From: Symbiodinium natans
Lineage: Eukaryota; Sar; Dinophyceae; Suessiales; Symbiodiniaceae
Length of the DNA stretch: 64,000 nucleotides
Reading direction: 5' to 3'
Assembly: GCA_905221605.1 (NCBI GenBank)
Contig: CAJNDS010000722.1
Location: 1 to 64,000 of the forward strand
The translations under genes and the position numbers were made by a program. Below the pieces are notes generated by a model that saw only the letters and a program-made list of their open reading frames with translations, did not search any database and was not told where the DNA came from. Positions 12,240 to 24,965 of the stretch are shown here, piece after piece; positions within the stretch are counted from its first letter, which is position 1, and every line of letters starts with the position of its first letter.

Positions 12240-12600
12240 CCTGCGAACCGAAACAGTTCGCGAAGGAGTGAATCAAGCATGTCTCCAGTCGCACTTCGTG
12301 GTGCTTCGTCCGGAACTTTGCATCGACGCTCCTTATCACTTGAGACTGCTTGCAGATCCTTTCCAACGAGAATGCGCTGCAGCCAAAGCATCACACCCGC
12401 TGCCAGGAGGCTGCGGACCGCCTCGCATCTCTGATACCGAAACGCAGCGAAATGTCGCGAAAACTTCTATCACACGTCCTCAGATGCTCGCGCGCGCCTC
12501 AACATTTCCCTGCTGCACTGCCTTCACAAGAGGAATGGCAGCCTGCAGTCATGGCAATCATAGCAGTCGCAGGAGGATGTCCTCCTGACCCGTGGCCAGA
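12240..12600 (-). pseudogene. Possible further ankyrin-like exons
   Basis: Minus-strand pieces GHPPATAMIAMTAGCHSSCE (near 12590-12525) and CEAVRSLLAAGVMLWLQRIL (near 12425-12365, continuing in an open frame to about 12070) resemble ankyrin beta-turn and helix segments. They lie in the expected order upstream of the clearer exons at 11.1-11.7 kb. No complete exon structure can be drawn, so this is a weak call. Confidence 0.25.
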
Positions 12601-13440
12601 AATATGCAAAGTGCACTGAGTGCACTTCATGCAAGCGAGTGCAGCTGCGGGGCAAGTTCAGCCTGGCGCTGCTCCTGCAGAGGCACGGCATGACACCACC
12701 GCAAAAAAGCTTGCTTGAATACGGGGCATAGATGGGCATAGTACTATGGTGCTGCGACATGTTGCGACACAGCTCATCGGTGGAGACACGGGCAATCCTC
12801 TGCCAGCTTCGATCGCTCCGAGGGCGACAACAGCTCCTCGCAAGGCCAACTCCTACTTCTGAGGGCGGAACGAAAGTGAGTCAAACCTAGGGCGGCCAAT
12901 GGGGGACTGGAACCTGAAAGGAAAGAGCCCGGGGCCTGAAGGAACGACCCCAGACAGGAAGGAAAGAAGCCGAGGCCCTGTGTTGCATTTACCTGCTCTA
13001 CGCTGCGCAGCTACACCAGTCCTCAGCACAGAGGGGCTCGGGCACCTCAAGGCCACGAAGGAAGTCGCAAAGCTCCGGAGGAAGCGTCTGGCACAGCGCG
13101 TATGGCACGACGTTGCACGACAGTGGAGACAGTGGAACAGCTGCGCACATGCTCCGCAGCTGAGAGCGTTCTCAAGGAACTGAAGTCTGGCCTCGTCCTG
13201 CCAGGGCCAGGAAGCTGCTTCGAAATCCCGCGCTGCCCGCAGTGCCTGACAGAATGGCACGACCACGGTTTCTTACTAAAGATATACGGATGCAGTGTTG
13301 ACACCCAAGCTGTCGTCGTAGACTGACTGTCTGGTGCAGGCTACTGAAAGCCCCCGTTTCCCGGAGTCTTTCGAACTCCGGCACCACCATCGCTGAGTAA
13401 CCTTTGTGTTCACATGGCAACCCGTTTTCAACAATCACCT
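12601..13440. other. Anonymous sequence, no supported gene
   Basis: Short ORFs on both strands lack recognisable motifs. The longest (12853-13266, minus) is rich in Ser, Arg and Cys, with no domain I can name. Confidence 0.45.
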
Positions 13441-14118
13441 GGCCCACCTTTAGGATTACTAGGTTTAAGTGCCTTGGGATTTGGGGTTTTAGGGTTTGGC
13501 TTTAGGGCTTTAGGTTAGGGACTTTGTATTTAGGGTAGGTTGTTTGGGAAGTAGGGTTTAAGGTTGAGGTTCAGGTTTTGGGGCTTAGGCTTTTTTAGGG
13601 CTTAGGGTTCTTGGGTTTTAGGTTTAGGGTTTCTGGATAAGATTTGAGGCCTTGAGGGCTTAGGGGCTTATAGGGTGCATGATTTTCCGGACTTGGATTT
13701 CAGGCTTTCGCTCCCGTGCTTTCAGAGTTTTGGATTAGGGTTTGGGGCTTTTAGGGTTTTGCGCTTTTGGGATTTAGGGCTTTAGGGCTTAGCGCGTTTT
13801 AGGGTTTAGGATCTTCCTTTTTTTGGGGTTTGGGTTTAGGGTTTACGGTCTATGGAGGGTTTGGGGCTTTTTGGATTTAAGGCTTTCGGGATTTAAGGAG
13901 GGCTTGGGCTTGTTAAGGCTTAGGGGGTATTTAGGGCTTAGGTTGGTTTTTTGGATTTAGGGCTTCAGGGTTGGGGTGTCGGGCTTGAGGCCCGGGACTG
14001 TTTTGGCTTTGTAGGACTTAGAAACTTAGGGTTTAGGGCTTAGGTTTAGGGTTTGAGGGTTTGGGGCTTTCGGGATTTAGGCTTTTCGGGTTCGGGTACA
14101 AGGTTTAGGGTTTGCATT
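13441..14118 (+). repeat. Strongly degenerate telomere-like array
   Basis: About 680 bp built from TTTAGGG-like words with many substitutions and small indels (TTTAGGGCTT, GGGATTTAGG and similar). It is G/T-rich on the plus strand and has no ORF of note. It looks like an old interstitial telomeric tract. Confidence 0.8.
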
Positions 14119-17100
14119 ATATAGTTCTATCGTTGTAGAATCAGACTGTTTGGTCAACTCTGGTAGCATGCTTACACGCGCTCACTGACAAAAACACGTG
14201 ACCAAGCGATGGAAAGTATAGGTCGCTAAGCAATGGGGAAAAGCAGTTGCTCAGCGACCCTGCTTCCGAACAAGCCTCAGCTCTCCCTGTCGCAAGATTG
14301 GATGCCCCTGTGCACTTCAGCTCTGCTCCCTTGTTTTTTTCCCCAGAATCTAGATCGCTTGTCCTTCATCCTGGACAGAGCACGGCTATGCATCAAGCAA
14401 TTTTTTGCAGGACTTGGTCGGACCTAGAAACTTAGCTTCTTCAGGTGCTGAATATGACTTCGAGGAATGCACGAAGGCCTGTTGGCAAGGCTCCTCGTTC
14501 AACACGGTGAGCATCCACTTCAAAACCAAGTCCGTCCCTCGCGGCGTACGAATCTTTACAGCATCTAGCAGGATTTCACAAAGCAAAATTTCACAAAGCA
14601 CTTCCCGCCTTTCAGCGGCTGCTTGGAAGCTTGGAGCTTTTGCAGCGAGGTTCTGGCTAGGCGGCGGCACCAGGAGCCTTCAACGTTGTGCAGATGTGAC
14701 AAGACTCAATAAGACCCCCTCTCTGAAACAGGATTCTGATGCGACCAAGATGCGAGATGTGAGCAAAGCACCGACAAGGGCAACATCACTTCGTAAGGAA
14801 AGCCTGCCAGTCCACACGCACGGAAGATCTGAAAGATGTCATCCGGCAGGCATCGAAGAAGCTCAAGCTCTGAGTCTCCGCATTCAAACAAAGAGGCAGG
14901 CTTTTTGCACGTTGACAGCTTCTGGGGCGATATCAAGAACTTCAAGGTGTTGAGGTCGAGAGGTGGCCGGCAAAGGAAACGAATAAAGAGTATTGAGATT
15001 AAGGCATTTGGGAACCACAGATTATCACAGATAGCAAGGTTGCATATGCGAAGTTGAGTTGCTACATCTTTCCGCATCTTGGTCCGTTTGCACTGGTGCG
15101 TAAAACCCTATGCTGTTCACGCGGCAAAAGAAACCAGAAGAAAGCTTAGAGAAAACCATGATCTCATGCATCTGTGAGAGGGTTAGATGGGTTTAGGGTT
15201 TAAAGTTGAAACTCAGCTTAGACTTCGCCTCAGCCCCGGGTCTGCGCCGAGCGCAGCTTCAAGGCTTCGAGCTTGCATGCCAGAATCACAAGTGTTGCAC
15301 GGCCCGAGATGCTCTTGCTCCCTCTATGATAGCTTTCGATTTGCCAACGCACACAGAAGCCACCCCACACATGACGCCGCAGCCCTGCACTGAAGCCTGC
15401 ACTGCAAAAAGAAACAAGCCAACAAAAAAAAACGGAGACATCAAAACAGAAGGGCCTGTCTCCACCCAAAAAGCGTCGGCCCTGTGATGTCCTCTCTTTC
15501 AGCCAGGCACCTCAGCCACGACAGGCGCGGCCGTGAAAGCAATGAAACAGCAACACTTCATCTTGGCCTCCTTGGCCCCACTTCAACACGCGACACTGTG
15601 CGAGAGGTGCTGGGGGGCCAGGCTCAGGCGCCCCACACCAGGTCCCAGGCGTGCTGGATCGTCCTTGCAACTCCTGTGCTTGTGTCTCATCAGGTCTTCA
15701 CCATTCGCACTTCTGCAAGGGCATGCTACTGGCCTCAGGCGTTGGCTGAGACGAAGCGCCTCCATCTCTGCCTGCACAAGACAAGAACGGTGGCAACCTG
15801 CGGCAACCTGTGGCAACCTTCTCCCTGCTTTCATGGAGTCTGTAGTTCAAAGGATAACATTGGGCATGTTGGGTATACTGGGCATGCAGCGGCCTCGTCC
15901 GCGCCTCCCAGCAGCTGATCACCTTGCTGGAGGATGTCGTGGATGCGGCTCAGCTTCTGGACAGGAGCCGTGTCGGCCTGACAATCCAGGACAACCCCAA
16001 GCCTTGGATATCGCTTTATGGCCATGCCATTGGCACCTCCCTTTCCGTGTCTGGAAAAAGCACCAGGCAAGCGGCCCCCACAGGAAGCTCCTTACATCCT
16101 GAGATTTGCAGTTGACATCATCAGTGACGGCAGTTGCTTCATGGAATGCCGCATCACATGAGTGAACCTGAAGTCAGCCGCCCGAGCACTCTTCGACTTG
16201 AAGGTTTCCGTCACAAAAGGCCGAGCTCGTTGGAGAACAGGAGGAGCCGCAGCCACAACCTGAACGACAATGTCAGCAATGTTCCACAACACAGCACCGC
16301 GGCACCGCCATGCGCACACACGCACGCACATTCACGCGCACTCACGCAAAGACAAGCACATATGAACGACCCAGGGTAAAACCTTCATGCATGCGTTTGC
16401 ACTCGCAAGATTCATGTCATGCACCCTGTCTTTCGGATCTGCCACGGAAACAGTTGTTTTAGAGTTACAGTCGTGCAAACCACAGTGCATTGTACACGGA
16501 GTACAAATGATGGCCTCCCGCGGTCATGTGAGAATGCCGCATCTGCGATCGCCTCTTGAGAAGTGTTCTTTAATCACGATATCCTTTTGTTTTTCATGAG
16601 TGGCATCGCCGTGTGCTGGCACTCCCCATGTCACAACCACCTCAGGACTTCGACCATTTGCTTTTCAATGTTTGCAATGAGGGACCCACATGTCTTGTGA
16701 GTTGGATAACTACCTTCTTGTGAGTTGGACATTTGCTTCCATAATTTAATGCATCAGCAATCGGCACCGTTTTTGTTGAGACATTTTCCCGGTGCATGGA
16801 TTTCCATCCCATATTGAAGCATCGCTGCAGCCCTGCCAGCGAAGCCGAACCTTCTTCGCTTTGCTTACTGGTGTGTTTTCACTTGCTGCGTGCTTGTTTT
16901 GTTTATTGGCGCGCTTTCGCTTGCTATATTTTGCTTAGTGTGCTTCTTCGCTGGTGCGCGGTTGTTCTGCTTAATGGCTCGCTCGATGTGCGGTTGTTTT
17001 ACACATTGGCGCGTCCGCTTACTATGTGCGGATGTTTCTTCTTGGCGGGTGATTCTGGGCAATGGTGGGTAGTGGTCGGTAACAGTGGAAAAGTGGCTAG

Positions 17101-18042
17101 TGGCATGGTGGGGTGATGCTGGGGATTGGTGTGTGTTGGTGGGCGATGGTGGCGCTGGTGGGTTGGTGGGTAATTTATGGGTATTGGTGGGGACAGTGGG
17201 TACTGGTGGGTAGTGGTTTGGCAATAGCGAAAAGTGATGGGGTGACAAGTTTAGTCCCACCTTGCGCCAGACATCGGGAATGGCACAAGTGAAAAGCGGA
17301 TGGAGTGATGCCAGCCCTGTCGCACCAGACCAGGAAGGATAACTAAGTGAGATGAAGGTGAATGAAGTGCGCTCCCCCCAGCTACCCAGCCGTTGACCAG
17401 GACCCTCCCCATCCCTCCCCACTGCTTGGTCCCCTGCGCGCCCAATGAGACGAACGAGTGGCTGAAATGCACTCGACTTTGTGGATATGGGTCACGTCCC
17501 CATGCAAGGCATCCCCAAAGCCTCAAGACTCGCAAAGGACCTTCTCGGTGGGCTGGCGACCAAAGCAGATGCATCTGTGCTTCTGTATGCCATGTTCAGT
17601 CTGTACACACACTCACACACAGAGCTACACACTTGAGGATCCGAAGCCCAAACAAGTGTGAAGCTCGCCGAAGACATTGTCCCAAACCATCAGTCCAACA
17701 AAGACTTTCGTCCACCGGAGCCACAGCAAAGCCAAGATGCAGCAGCAAGGACTGCACCCTCGAACGGTGGACGCCTGAAGGCTTACGTAAGGAAAAACTA
17801 ATCACTTGGCAAAAATGCCGCGTGTAACTCAACCTGTATGAAATTCAGACGGCGCCTCCTAGGCAGCAGGAGCAAGGCCCGTCGTGGCGGCGGCGCAGGA
17901 GAATCCGGGGACTCTGCGGGTGCCATCGCCATCGCCATTGGTCGATTCTGCCATGAGCTCAAGCGAAGCACTCGAGGATCGTCACCGGGAAAATTTCCCT
18001 CACTTCGAGCCTCCGAAGTCACACCTACATTGCCAAAGCCAG
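14119..18042. other. Anonymous sequence with a GGTGGG-rich patch
   Basis: No supported gene. Between about 17040 and 17230 the plus strand is a degenerate GGTGGGTAGTGGT-type repeat. The plus strand near 15915-16040 reads LITLLEDVVDAAQLLDRSRV and continues QDNPKPWISLYGHAIGT. It has an exon-like texture but no recognised family. Confidence 0.4.
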
Positions 18043-18113
18043 ACATTGTCAAACATTGTCAAACATTGTCAAAGATTGTCAAACACTATCAAACATTGTC
18101 AAACCTTGCCAAG
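18043..18113. repeat. 10-bp tandem repeat (CATTGTCAAA)
   Basis: About seven consecutive units of CATTGTCAAA. The first ones are perfect and later ones are diverged (CACTATCAAA, CCTTGCCAAG). Confidence 0.85.
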
Positions 18114-18491
18114 CAACACCTTTTTTGCATTCAAGCCCCCAGACCGCTCAGACCGGGGTGCGCCTTGGCACCTTTCAGGCCCTCAGGTCTCTGCACGAGC
18201 CCGTGCGAGCATGAACGGCTCCGCCAGCTGACAATGCAGACCTGCTCTGTTTTTTTCTGGGGGAAACAGCCTGCGAATTCAGAAGAGGTTGTAGCCTTGG
18301 CTGATCTTTCTGTGCTGCGTCTTCGTCACACTTCTATTGCATCTCCACCGCAATGGGCGCGGTTCGAATACTCCATGCAGCTGTGACACGGAAGGTGCTG
18401 GCACCGCAAACCAGGCAGGCCGGGTGCGCAGGCTGGCCCGCAGAGGCCTCTGTCCAAAGGAACATGCCAAACTAAAAGACTGCACATGCTT

Positions 18492-18522
18492 TGCAGGCAG
18501 TTTGCAGGCAGTTTGCAGGCTT
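18492..18522. repeat. 11-bp tandem repeat (GCAGGCAGTTT)
   Basis: Two and a half perfect copies of GCAGGCAGTTT. Confidence 0.85.
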
Positions 18523-20944
18523 CCGTCGTGCTATGAGTGAGTTCTGTCCGCGTCCCATGCAGAGCGACCTCGACTGTCCGCCCACATCGTCGACATCTGT
18601 CCTGGTACCAGCACGTGCACGAGAGAACGTCCCACAGGGGGTCGAACGGCAGCTACCAGAATGACGGTGCTAAATGACCATCCGAGCACGCAGACGCTAC
18701 GTGCCCACAGCAGCGTCCTGATATTTGATTGGCTCCACAGGTTCAAGAGAAGCCAAAAGGTTGCCAAACGTACGAAGGATGCCGGATGTGTGCTCCATCC
18801 TTCACAAGGCTTTGCTGATGAATAATCGGGACTCCGAATATGCCATGCAACCACGATTTCAGATGATGTAATCCTGCGACGACCGAATCAAACTGAAGCT
18901 GAGTGCCAAGCAGGGCTTTCTTGTGCCCCTGACAGAAGTAGGATTGAAGCCCTAGTTACGCTGCCATTGTCCTTTTGCTAGATCCATGGCTCAACTCTAA
19001 ACCCTACTTGTCAAGGGCGTTTCAAAGACATCGTCTCCCGTATCTTTCAGGGGACAAAAGCTCAGAATTGTTTCGGGCTCACCCCGGGACCACAATGATA
19101 CATCAGCCATTCACAATCACAGACCGCGAGCTGAGAGTTTAGGGGCTGGGGTTGAGAATTCAATTTTTGGGTGAACCCTGGACCCCTCCCAGCTGTGTGC
19201 CAAGCTCAGGAACGTCAATTGGAGTTCAGTGTTTTTGCTAGAGTTTGGGCTGCAGAGACGTGCCTTGACTGTGCAAGAAAGAACTTTTCATTGCGCATGC
19301 GAACGCCATTCGGGTCAAATGACTCTCTTTGATCATGCACATCAAACCCTTTACCCCTCAAATCTCAAAACAGGCTTAGGGCTCAAGGAACTCGAGGTTT
19401 AATCTCATTGTCTAGACCCCAAAGTTCTTCCGCGAGTCATTCGGGGTGTATACAAAAACCCGGAGAGTGACCCTCATCGATCTAATCGTTAACCCAATGC
19501 TCTTTCGTGAGAAAGTACGATATTTTCCCTCAAAGCTTTGCTGTGATGCGAGTCGATGGCAAGCGTGCCTCCTCAGCACGTCAGCACTTCAGATTCCACA
19601 TTCCAGATGGTTCCATATGCGGCCGAGGCAGACGCGCGAAGCGAGAGAGAAGAGTCTTCTGAGTGTTCTGTTGATTTTCCTGTGCTTTAACATGTGCCCT
19701 GCTGGCACGCCGACTAGCACAGCACTTTGCCAAGCACAGCTGGCCTTGCTCTTCACGTACCAGTCAAAGGCATCCTGGCAAGCTCAACGAGCGACACCAA
19801 AAGCAAAGTGACAGCAATGCGATGTAAAATGAAAGAACGCTCGCTGCAGAAGCCTTCCCTGACTCCCAGACAGACAGGTTGATCTCCTGGAGAATGGTGC
19901 AACATAACTCAGCTCAAGGCCGATTTCACACACTGCCAGGCACATGTCCGCCTTGGCCCACCCCTGATCAGAGCTGGGGAATACCATGACAACCTGGGCA
20001 ACAGGACAAGGGCACTGATCGCGGCGCACTGAACAACTGTCTGTCAGGTGGCATTTGCACAGAGACCTGGAAGCGTAGGGTCATGGAACTCTCCCCACAC
20101 CTTAGACAACCACACCAAGCATTCCAGCTCAGACGCACGCGCGCAGGCAAACAACACATGCAAAGGCATGCTTCATGCATGGCAAGCAAACACGCAAACA
20201 TGCAAACATGCGTTGATAGAAGAATGCACACGCGCGTGTTTTTTTGCATGCGTGCGGAGACGCATGCATGCATGCAGTGTCAGAATCAAAAATCATCACA
20301 AAAATCTAGAAGTGGCAGCTCGCAAAATCTCACCAATCTGGTCGTGCCTGTTTCGAGCTCCCATATTCACAGATATGCACTTGTCTGACTCCCCTACACG
20401 GCTGCTGCAGTTCTGGCTTCAAGCGATATTGCCCCACACGAAGCTGAGAGTTTGCCGAGGCGACTGGACGAAGAAGCTTCTGCAATTGCATGCAACTGAA
20501 CGCCGTCAGGAATGTCTTTGACCTGATGATGCCACAAACCCTGTGACTGAGATCGGCACGTCGACGAGCGTGTTCATGGTGTGCCTTTCAGTGATCAACC
20601 CTGATACCAACTCATTACCGGATACGCCCTCCGAAATGGACCTGGGATGACCTCGGCAAGATCCCAAACAGCCGCAACCGGCTTCGAGGACCTGGCTGCA
20701 GATCCGTCATGCAGGACTCCACGATCTGACCTTCGCAATACCCGGACTTGTTCTTGGACTTGCCGCTCACTGTCACTTCTCACTCCCTTAAGCCCGAGGA
20801 AGCTCTTGTCGGGGGATTCGTAGAGTATAGTGCATCTATGCCCACTGCAGCCCACTATTCCATCTCCAACTCAGATTCCACGCCCCGATCCTTGCTATCA
20901 CTTGTGAACTTACTCCCACTCCATATGGGCCGGAGGGCCGGAGA
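18523..20944. other. Anonymous sequence, no supported gene
   Basis: Only short ORFs without motifs. A patch near 20160-20280 is rich in GCATGCATGC and CAAACATGC words. Confidence 0.45.
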
Positions 20945-21082
20945 ATTAAATTAGGGTATTTTGGTTTTTTTTGGGAGTTTTTTAGGGTTTAGGGTTTAGG
21001 GTTTAAGGTTTAGGGTTTAGGGTTTAGGGGTTAGGGTTTAGGGGTTTAGGGGTTTAGGGGTTTAGGGTTTAGGGTTTAGGGT

Positions 21083-21114
<32 letters not shown>

Positions 21115-21166
21115 GGTTTAGGGTTTAGGGTTGAGGGTTTAGGGTTTAGGGTTTAGGGTATAGGGT
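20945..21166 (+). repeat. Interstitial telomere-like array, TTTAGGG/TTGAGGG
   Basis: About thirty heptamers, mostly TTTAGGG with a block of TTGAGGG near 21080-21115 and some TTTAGGGG. G-rich on the plus strand. Confidence 0.95.
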
Positions 21167-21824
21167 AGTAGTAGTTGTACCAGTAGCAAGGACAAAACAA
21201 AAAAAACTCCCAAAAAATACTAAAAAACCAAACCTTTAAAACAATAGACCTCCCACTCCAAATCGTTCCACCTTCACAATTGATATGTACAAGATGTAAT
21301 GATTTTCGGTTGTGGTTGCGTAGGGGTATCAAGAACTTTTGACAAGGACTCCAGTCCAACATACTTGTCCAAGCCGGCCAGCACGGCACTAAGTTCAAGT
21401 TGAGTCAATGCTGCATATCCAAATATGTTCTGCGTAAAGCTTCTAGTACGTCGATGGGATCGGCTCCGCAGCGCTGGCTTCAACTCGATCAATAAATTAC
21501 ATTTGGCTGTGATCCGTAAGGGCGGCACCGACGTTGCAGACGAAGAAATTGGGCCTGCGACGGTCCTTTCCACGGGCCTTCACTCGTGGAAGTGGATCGG
21601 GACACAAGCGGGGCAGATCAAATGCGAGGAGATGAAATAGTGACAACTATTGGATCAAGCACCTTGATCCGCTTAGCCGGTTCATGTTGATCAACTGAAG
21701 CAGCCTTGGGCGGAATATACTGCGCTGCCAGGCCCATGGCCACCTGAATGCACAAGACAAGCATGATCGGAACCATCACATTCCTTGTCTTTGCAGCACC
21801 CGTACATTAAGGTGTATAAACAAG
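21167..21824. other. Spacer between the telomeric array and TA-rich DNA
   Basis: A 99-codon minus-strand ORF (21573-21274) and a 71-codon plus-strand ORF (21425-21640) overlap. Neither has a recognised motif. Confidence 0.4.
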
Positions 21825-22004
21825 CGAATATACATATATATATATATATACATACATATACAGACACACAAGCATACATACACATATGTGTATGTATGTA
21901 TGTGTATATATATATATATATATCGATATATATATATATATATATATTTATTTATATTTATTTATTATATATATAATATATAATATAATATTATATTATA
22001 TTAT
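21825..22004. repeat. TA-rich microsatellite block
   Basis: Imperfect (TA)n, (TATG)n and (TTATA)n stretches. This directly abuts one arm of the 45-bp inverted repeat. Confidence 0.9.
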
Positions 22005-22049
22005 AGGTTTGGAGGTAAAATGAGTCCGCTGCGTTTTTGTTGCTTTCTC
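22005..22049 (+). repeat. 45-bp inverted repeat, left copy
   Basis: This 45-bp segment begins AGGTTTGGAGG and ends TGCTTTCTC. It recurs exactly as its reverse complement at 28452-28496. Both copies have TA-rich microsatellite DNA on the outer side. Confidence 0.9.
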
Positions 22050-22214
22050 TTTCACTTGGCATGCAAATATGTCTTCCGCATCTTGAATCTATGCTCACTT
22101 GTGCCATAGTTATATGTGCTCGAAGTATTTCGACTATTTTGTCGTAGCAAAAGAGGCTTGCCATGGCAAGTTTTGTAGGGGATGAGGGTGGGCTGGATGG
22201 GACACTCACCTTCG

Positions 22215-22912
22215 ACGAGGAAGTAATTATGTAATAATTAATGAAATAATAATTAATTAATTAATAATTAATACTTAATGAATAATTAATTAATAACGAC
22301 AAAATGATTTTATAATTAAAAAAATTATTCATCAATAAGAAATTATCAATTAATTAATCGTGGAAAATCGTGGAAATTAGTTAATAAATAATTAGTACTT
22401 AAATAATAATGATTAATAATTAATAAAAAATAATTAATAAGTAATAAGTAATAATTAATCATTAATAATTAATGAATAATGAATAATGAATTAATTAAGA
22501 ATTCATAATTAGTTCACATTTAATAATTAATTAATAATAAATCAATTGATAATTATTACGTAACCACTTAATAATTAACTAATCATCAATTAATAAATTA
22601 ATTCATACTATTAATGATGAATCATTAATGAATATTGAATGATAATTTATTCATAATTAATTAATAATTAATTATTAATTATTTAAAAGTACTGAATTAA
22701 AATTAATTCATAATTGAAATATAATTAATTAATAATCAATTAATAATTAGTTAATAATTAATACTTAGTTGATAATTAATAATTAAGAACTAGTCAATCA
22801 TTAAATAGTAAATAATTAATACTTAGTTTTCATTATTTAATAACTAATTAATAAACAATTAATTGTTAATTGATAATTCATAACTAATAATTAAGCAGTT
22901 AATAACTAATGG
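22215..22912. repeat. AT-rich block of AATTAATTAATAATTAAT type
   Basis: About 700 bp consist almost entirely of A and T in short words such as AATTAATTAATAATTAAT. There are no ORFs. A shorter block of the same kind occurs at 27885-28130. Confidence 0.9.
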
Positions 22913-23020
22913 GTTTAGGTTAGGGTTTACGGTGTAAGGATAAGGCTTAGGAAATTACGGTTTAAGGTTTAAAGGTTAGAATTTAAGGTTTCGATTTTAA
23001 GTTTTAAGGTTATCGCTACT
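22913..23020 (+). repeat. Degenerate telomere-like words
   Basis: GGGTTTAGGTTAGGGTTTAC and increasingly diverged relatives over about 100 bp. Confidence 0.6.
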
Positions 23021-23079
23021 GGCCAGCGCATTAATTGTTAATTCCCCACATCTTTGTGTGGGGTTCTTACTTTTGGGGC

Positions 23080-23215
23080 TGTCCCGCCTCCGCCTCCTCC
23101 TCCTTCTCCTCCTCCTTCTCCTCCTCCTTCTCCTCCTCCTTCTCCTCCTTCTCCTCCTCCGCTTCCCTCCTCCTCGTCCTCCGCCTCCCCGTCCTCGTCT
23201 TCCTGTTCCTCATGA
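23080..23215. repeat. CT-rich tract (CCTCCT/CTTCTC)
   Basis: The plus strand is nearly pure pyrimidine, mostly CCTCCTTCTC. It is followed by a CACATCACGCAT-type patch to about 23290. Confidence 0.9.
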
Positions 23216-23295
23216 TGCACCATCACGCAGAGCACGCATCATGCATCACATCACGATCACGCACATCACGCATCACATCACGCACATGACGCAGT

Positions 23296-24795
23296 GTCGT
23301 TTCTGCTGGCAGGCGCGGTACTGAGGGGCCTTGGACCCTTGCCGCGCGCGCGCTCGGGCCGCGGGAAACGCTGGCAGGCGCGACACAGGCGTCGTTTGGG
23401 CTGGCAGGCGCGGTACTTAGGGGCCCTGGACCTTTGCCGCGCGCGCGCTCGGGCCGCGGGAAACGCTGGCAGGCGCGACACAGGCGTCGTTTTTGCTGGC
23501 AGGCGCGGTACGTAGGGGCCCTGGACCCTTGCCGCGCGCGCGCTCGGGCCGCGGGAAACGCTGGCAGGCGCGACACACCGTGGACCTTTGCCGCGCGCAC
23601 GCTTGGGGCGCGGGAAACGCTGGCAGGCGCGACACAGGCGTCGTTTGCGCTGACAGGCGCGGTACTTAGAGGCCCTGGACTCTTGCCGCGCGCGCGCTCG
23701 GGCCGCGGGAAACGCTGGCAGGCGCGACACAGGCGTCGTTTGGGCTGGCAGGCGCGGTACTTAGGGGCCCTGGACCTTTGCCGCGCGCGCGCTCGGGCCG
23801 CGGGAAACGCTGGCAGGCGCGACACAGGCGTCGTTTTTGCTGGCAGGCGCGGTACTTAGGGGCCCTGGACCCTTGCCGCGCGCGCACTCGGGCCGCGGGA
23901 CACAAGCGTCGTTTGGGCTGGCAGGCGCGGTACTTAGGGGCCCTGGACCTTTGCCGCGCGCGCGCGCTCGGGGCGCGGGAAACGCTGGCAGGCGCGGTAC
24001 TGAGGGGCCTTGGACCCTTGCCGCGCGCGCGCTCGGGCCGCGGGAAACCCTGGCAGGCGCGACACAGGCGTCGTTTGGGCTGGCAGGCGCGGTACTTAGG
24101 GGCCCTGGACCTTTGCCGACCGCGCGCTCGGGCCGCGGGAAACGCTGGCAGGCGCGACACAGGCGTCGTTTCTGCTGGCAGGCGCGGTACTGAGGGGCCT
24201 TGGACCCTTGCCGCGCGCGCGCTCGGGCCGCGGGAAACGCTGGCAGGCGCGACACAGGCGTCGTTTGGGCTGGCAGGCGCGGTACTTAGGGGCCCTGGAC
24301 CTTTGCCGCGCGCGCGCTCGGGCCGCGGGAAACGCTGGCAGGCGCGACACAGGCGTCGTTTTTGCTGGCAGGCGCGGTACTTAGGGGCCCTGGACCCTTG
24401 CCGCGCGCGCGCTCGGGCCGCGGGAAACGCTGGCAGGCGCGACACAGGCGTCGTTTTTGCTGGCAGGCGCGGTACTTAGGGGCCCTGGACCTTTGCCGCG
24501 CGCGCGCTCGGGCCGCGGGAAACGCTGGCAGGCGCGACACAGGCGTCGTTTGGGCTGGCAGGCGCGGTACTTAGGGGCCCTGGACTCTTGCCGCGCGCGC
24601 GGTCGGGCCGCGGGAAACGCTGGCAGGCGCGACACAGGCGTCGTTTGGGCTGGCAGGCGCGGTACTTAGGGGCCCTGGACCCTTGCCGCGCGCGCGCTCG
24701 GGGGCTCGCGAAACGCTGGCAGGCGCGACACAGGTGTTGTTTGCGCTGGCAGGCGCGGCACTTAGGGGCCCTGGGCCGTTGCCGCGCGCGCACTG
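23296..24795. repeat. 95-bp GC-rich tandem satellite, about 16 units
   Basis: Units contain GCTGGCAGGCGCGGTACTTA, GGGGCCCTGGACC, TTGCCGCGCGCGCGCTCGGG, CCGCGGGAAAC and a second GCTGGCAGGCGCGACACAGG. Successive units start 95 bp apart. Some are shortened, near 23580 and 23900-24000. The arrays of ORFs in every frame (HRRRLGWQARYLGAL and similar) come from cycling of the frame through a period that is not a multiple of three. They are not genes. Confidence 0.95.
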
Positions 24796-24965
24796 TGCAC
24801 CGACCCTCTAAGTAGTACGCCGGGGACATCCGGAGCTTCTTCCGTGGCTGGAAAGTCGACTTTTCTAGTACAAATAGTACGCCGCGGACACGCGGAGCTT
24901 CCGTGGCTGGAAAGTCGACTTTTTGTAGTACAGACGTAGTACGCCGCGGACGCCCTGGGCGTCTG
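24796..24965. repeat. Spacer segment of the higher-order repeat, copy 1
   Basis: This segment contains two tandem copies of a sub-unit with TAGTACGCCG, GAGCTTC and CGTGGCTGGAAAGTCGACTT. Nearly the same segment recurs at 25772-25935, each followed by a 42-bp repeat array. Together they form a composite unit of about 0.98 kb. Confidence 0.85.

Noticed and set aside
23223-24815. Multiple overlapping Arg/Ala-rich ORFs
   Set aside because: The 95-bp satellite cycles through frames. The same peptides appear in shifted positions on both strands.
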